This document shows positions 5,858 through 7,672 of a stretch of DNA of 7,672 nt, piece after piece (position 1 is the stretch's first letter; the number at the start of each line of letters is the position of its first letter). Below the pieces are notes generated by a model. The model was not told where the DNA came from and did not search any database. It saw nothing but the letters and a program-made list of their open reading frames with translations. Made by a program: the position numbers and the translations under genes. The DNA is from Flammeovirgaceae bacterium UBA2338 (GTDB lineage: Bacteria > Bacteroidota > Bacteroidia > Cytophagales > Cyclobacteriaceae), in contig DDUM01000013.1 in NCBI GenBank assembly GCA_002344795.1, positions 1 through 7,672 of the forward strand. The letters are read 5' to 3'.

Positions 5858-6870
5858 CATTACCAACTTCCAGACTTACCATTGTAATGCCTGCCTACAA
5901 TGCTGCAAAGTACATAAGTGAGGCGGTTGATAGTCTTTTGAAACAGACGTTTCAAAATTTTCAACTTTGGATTATTGATGATGGATCTATCGATGGTACC
6001 CGCACAGTGATTGAAGGAATAAACGATCCTCGGGTTTCAAAAATTTACCATAACGAGAATAGGGGAAGGGTGGCGGTTGTCAACGAAGTGGTTGTGAAAA
6101 TTCAGACAGAATTTTTTACCATAACAGATGCAGATGACGCTTCTCACCCGGTACGGCTTGAAAAGCAGATAGCATTATTGGATGAAGATAAAGAACTCAT
6201 TATGTGTGGCACTTCCTATTCGGCAATAGATGAGCATGGGTATGTGATAAGGCACATGAACCTTCAAACCAATTACCAATTTATCCGAGAGGCAATCTTG
6301 AAACGACCCCAATTTCATGGCCCTACTACGGTTATGCGAAAAAGAGTAATTGAAGTATTTCCAGAATTTTATCGCACTTATTTTAAAGATAACATGGCGG
6401 ATTCTGATCTAGCTTCCCGCATTGTGGATCAATTCAAAGCAGTTAATCTTTCTGAGAGATTGTATTACTACAGAATTTTAGAAACATCTTTGTCCAGAAA
6501 GGGTTATACTATCAGGTTTGCTAATCTGGATAATTTGATTGCCAGTTTGTCGAAGCAGCGTAGGACTGAAGGAGCGGATGATCTGATGAATAACAATTCT
6601 GAAAAAGTAGACCAACGTCTTAAAGAAATGTCTCAGCGATACGAAGTCAACCTTTCATTGATTTACCAACAAGCGGCAACGTATCATCTCTATTGGAAAA
6701 TGGACAGCGAGGCCTGGAAGAATATTGTCAAAGCCTTTATGCTTAAACCATTCTATATTAAAAACTTCGCTTTGTTGATCTTTATTTTGGTAATGATTGG
6801 ACGCAATAGTATTTTGAAGATGGGCAAACCGCATTACAAAACATTTTTTAAAACTCCCGACCTCAATTGA
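5854..6870 (+). CDS. Family-2 glycosyltransferase (GT-A fold) with a C-terminal hydrophobic segment
   Basis: This 338-residue protein probably transfers a sugar from a nucleotide-sugar donor to a cell-surface glycan or small-molecule acceptor. The GT2 core occupies about 7-215. It opens with LTIVMPAYNAAKYISEAVDS (8-27), then IIDDGSIDGT (40-49), the NRGRVAVVNE segment (69-78), the metal-binding TDADD (91-95), and a later acidic region DNMADSDLASRI (179-190) where the catalytic base is expected. Residues about 304-317 (FALLIFILVMIG) form a short hydrophobic stretch that may tether it to the inner membrane. The start is GTG at 5854, inside the GH3 stop (GTGA). The first in-frame ATG would remove the first beta strand, so GTG is preferred. 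The stop overlaps the dxr start (TTGA). The donor sugar cannot be read from sequence. Position between GH3 and dxr gives no direct functional link beyond co-expression. Confidence 0.9.
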   Translation: MTLPTSRLTIVMPAYNAAKYISEAVDSLLKQTFQNFQLWIIDDGSIDGTRTVIEGINDPRVSKIYHNENRGRVAVVNEVVVKIQTEFFTITDADDASHPVRLEKQIALLDEDKELIMCGTSYSAIDEHGYVIRHMNLQTNYQFIREAILKRPQFHGPTTVMRKRVIEVFPEFYRTYFKDNMADSDLASRIVDQFKAVNLSERLYYYRILETSLSRKGYTIRFANLDNLIASLSKQRRTEGADDLMNNNSEKVDQRLKEMSQRYEVNLSLIYQQAATYHLYWKMDSEAWKNIVKAFMLKPFYIKNFALLIFILVMIGRNSILKMGKPHYKTFFKTPDLN

Positions 6871-7672
6871 AATCAAAAAAACGCATAGCCATTCTGGGCT
6901 CTACAGGAAGTATCGGTACGCAGGCGCTGGAAGTAATTGGCGCACACCCGGATTATTTTGAGGTAGAGGTACTGACAGCACAAAACAATGCAGATTTACT
7001 GATAGAGCAATCACTTAAGTTTAAACCCAATGCGGTTGTCATAGTGAATGAAGACCACTATGCGAAAGTACAAGAAGCCTTGAACCCCGTGGATATAAAG
7101 GTCTATGCAGGAGAGAATGCGTTGGCTTCTGTGGTGCAGATGGATACCATTGATCTGGTGCTCACCGCTGTTGTGGGATATTCCGGGTTACGACCCACTA
7201 TAAAAGCAATTGAAGCGGGCAAGCCCATTGCACTGGCCAACAAGGAGACGTTGGTGGTAGCGGGCGAACTCATCACCTCATTGGCCAAAGAAAAGGGAGT
7301 AAACATCTATCCCGTTGATTCCGAACACTCTGCTATTTTTCAATGTATAGTGGGGGAGTTTGACAATAAGATTGAGAAAATTATTCTCACAGCTTCCGGT
7401 GGCCCTTTTAAGGGAATGAAACGTGCTGACCTCGAGTCTGTCACTAAAGCCCAGGCGTTGAAACACCCTAACTGGACGATGGGCGCCAAAGTAACTATTG
7501 ACTCTGCCACGTTAATGAACAAAGGTTTAGAGGTAATTGAAGCAAAGTGGCTTTTTGGGCTGAAACCAACAGAAGTGGAGGTAGTGGTGCACCCTCAATC
7601 AATAATTCACTCGCTTGTTCAATTTCAGGATGGATCCATAAAAGCGCAACTGGGGCTGCCCGATATGCGTTT
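6867..7672 (+). CDS. dxr: 1-deoxy-D-xylulose 5-phosphate reductoisomerase, 5' two thirds (runs off right edge)
   Basis: Dxr converts 1-deoxy-D-xylulose 5-phosphate to 2-C-methyl-D-erythritol 4-phosphate with NADPH and a divalent metal, the committed step of the MEP isoprenoid pathway and the target of fosmidomycin. The window holds 268 codons of a protein normally near 385-400. Visible motifs are the NADPH-binding GSTGSIG (11-17), LANKETLV (123-130), metal-binding PVDSEHSAIFQ with Asp151 and Glu153, TASGGPF (175-181), substrate-loop HPNWTMGAK (200-208), DSATLMNKGLEVIEA (212-226) with Ser213, Asn218, Lys219 and Glu222, and HPQSIIHSLV. These positions coincide with the numbering of the mycobacterial enzyme, which supports the chosen start. 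That start is TTG at 6867, inside the glycosyltransferase stop (TTGA), followed by KSKKRIAILG; no ATG is available upstream of the nucleotide-binding loop. All active-site residues within the window are intact, so this is a functional gene cut by the window. Confidence 0.96.
   Translation, partial: MKSKKRIAILGSTGSIGTQALEVIGAHPDYFEVEVLTAQNNADLLIEQSLKFKPNAVVIVNEDHYAKVQEALNPVDIKVYAGENALASVVQMDTIDLVLTAVVGYSGLRPTIKAIEAGKPIALANKETLVVAGELITSLAKEKGVNIYPVDSEHSAIFQCIVGEFDNKIEKIILTASGGPFKGMKRADLESVTKAQALKHPNWTMGAKVTIDSATLMNKGLEVIEAKWLFGLKPTEVEVVVHPQSIIHSLVQFQDGSIKAQLGLPDMR

Overview
The window looks like a chromosomal segment of a Bacteroidota bacterium, most likely a Cytophagales-type lineage. That placement is an inference from protein character (the DnaA, the DegP/HtrA layout and a bacterial GH3-family protein), from the lack of convincing Shine-Dalgarno sequences before the starts, and from a few matches to the Bacteroidota -7 promoter motif TAnnTTTG. 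The genes are moderately AT-rich housekeeping or core-metabolic genes. I see no insertion sequence, phage gene, CRISPR array, tRNA, rRNA or sign of recent transfer.

Layout: (1) 1-1115, minus strand: the first ten codons of the large subunit of methylmalonyl-CoA mutase (mutB, running off the left edge), preceded by a compact small subunit (mutA), with an ATGA stop/start overlap. (2) 1116-1334: a 219-bp AT-rich divergent intergenic region. (3) 1335-2771, plus: complete dnaA. (4) 2773-4203, minus: a complete DegP/HtrA-type periplasmic serine protease, convergent with dnaA and separated from it by one base. (5) 4204-4351: a 148-bp divergent intergenic region with the best promoter-like -7 element in the window (for htrA) and a 6-bp-arm dyad. 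(6) 4352-7672, plus: a tightly packed set of a GH3-family adenylating enzyme, a family-2 glycosyltransferase and the first two thirds of dxr (1-deoxy-D-xylulose 5-phosphate reductoisomerase). These three genes are joined by two 4-base stop/start overlaps that use GTG and TTG starts, so they are probably co-transcribed and translationally coupled.

Functionally the window combines propionate/methylmalonyl-CoA metabolism, replication initiation, envelope protein quality control and the entry to the MEP isoprenoid pathway. The least understood part is the GH3-glycosyltransferase pair ahead of dxr. GH3 proteins are acyl-adenylating amide synthetases in plants, and the substrate of the bacterial members is not evident from sequence. 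I found no clearly new biological system; most of the window is ordinary core genome, and the findings below are scored accordingly.
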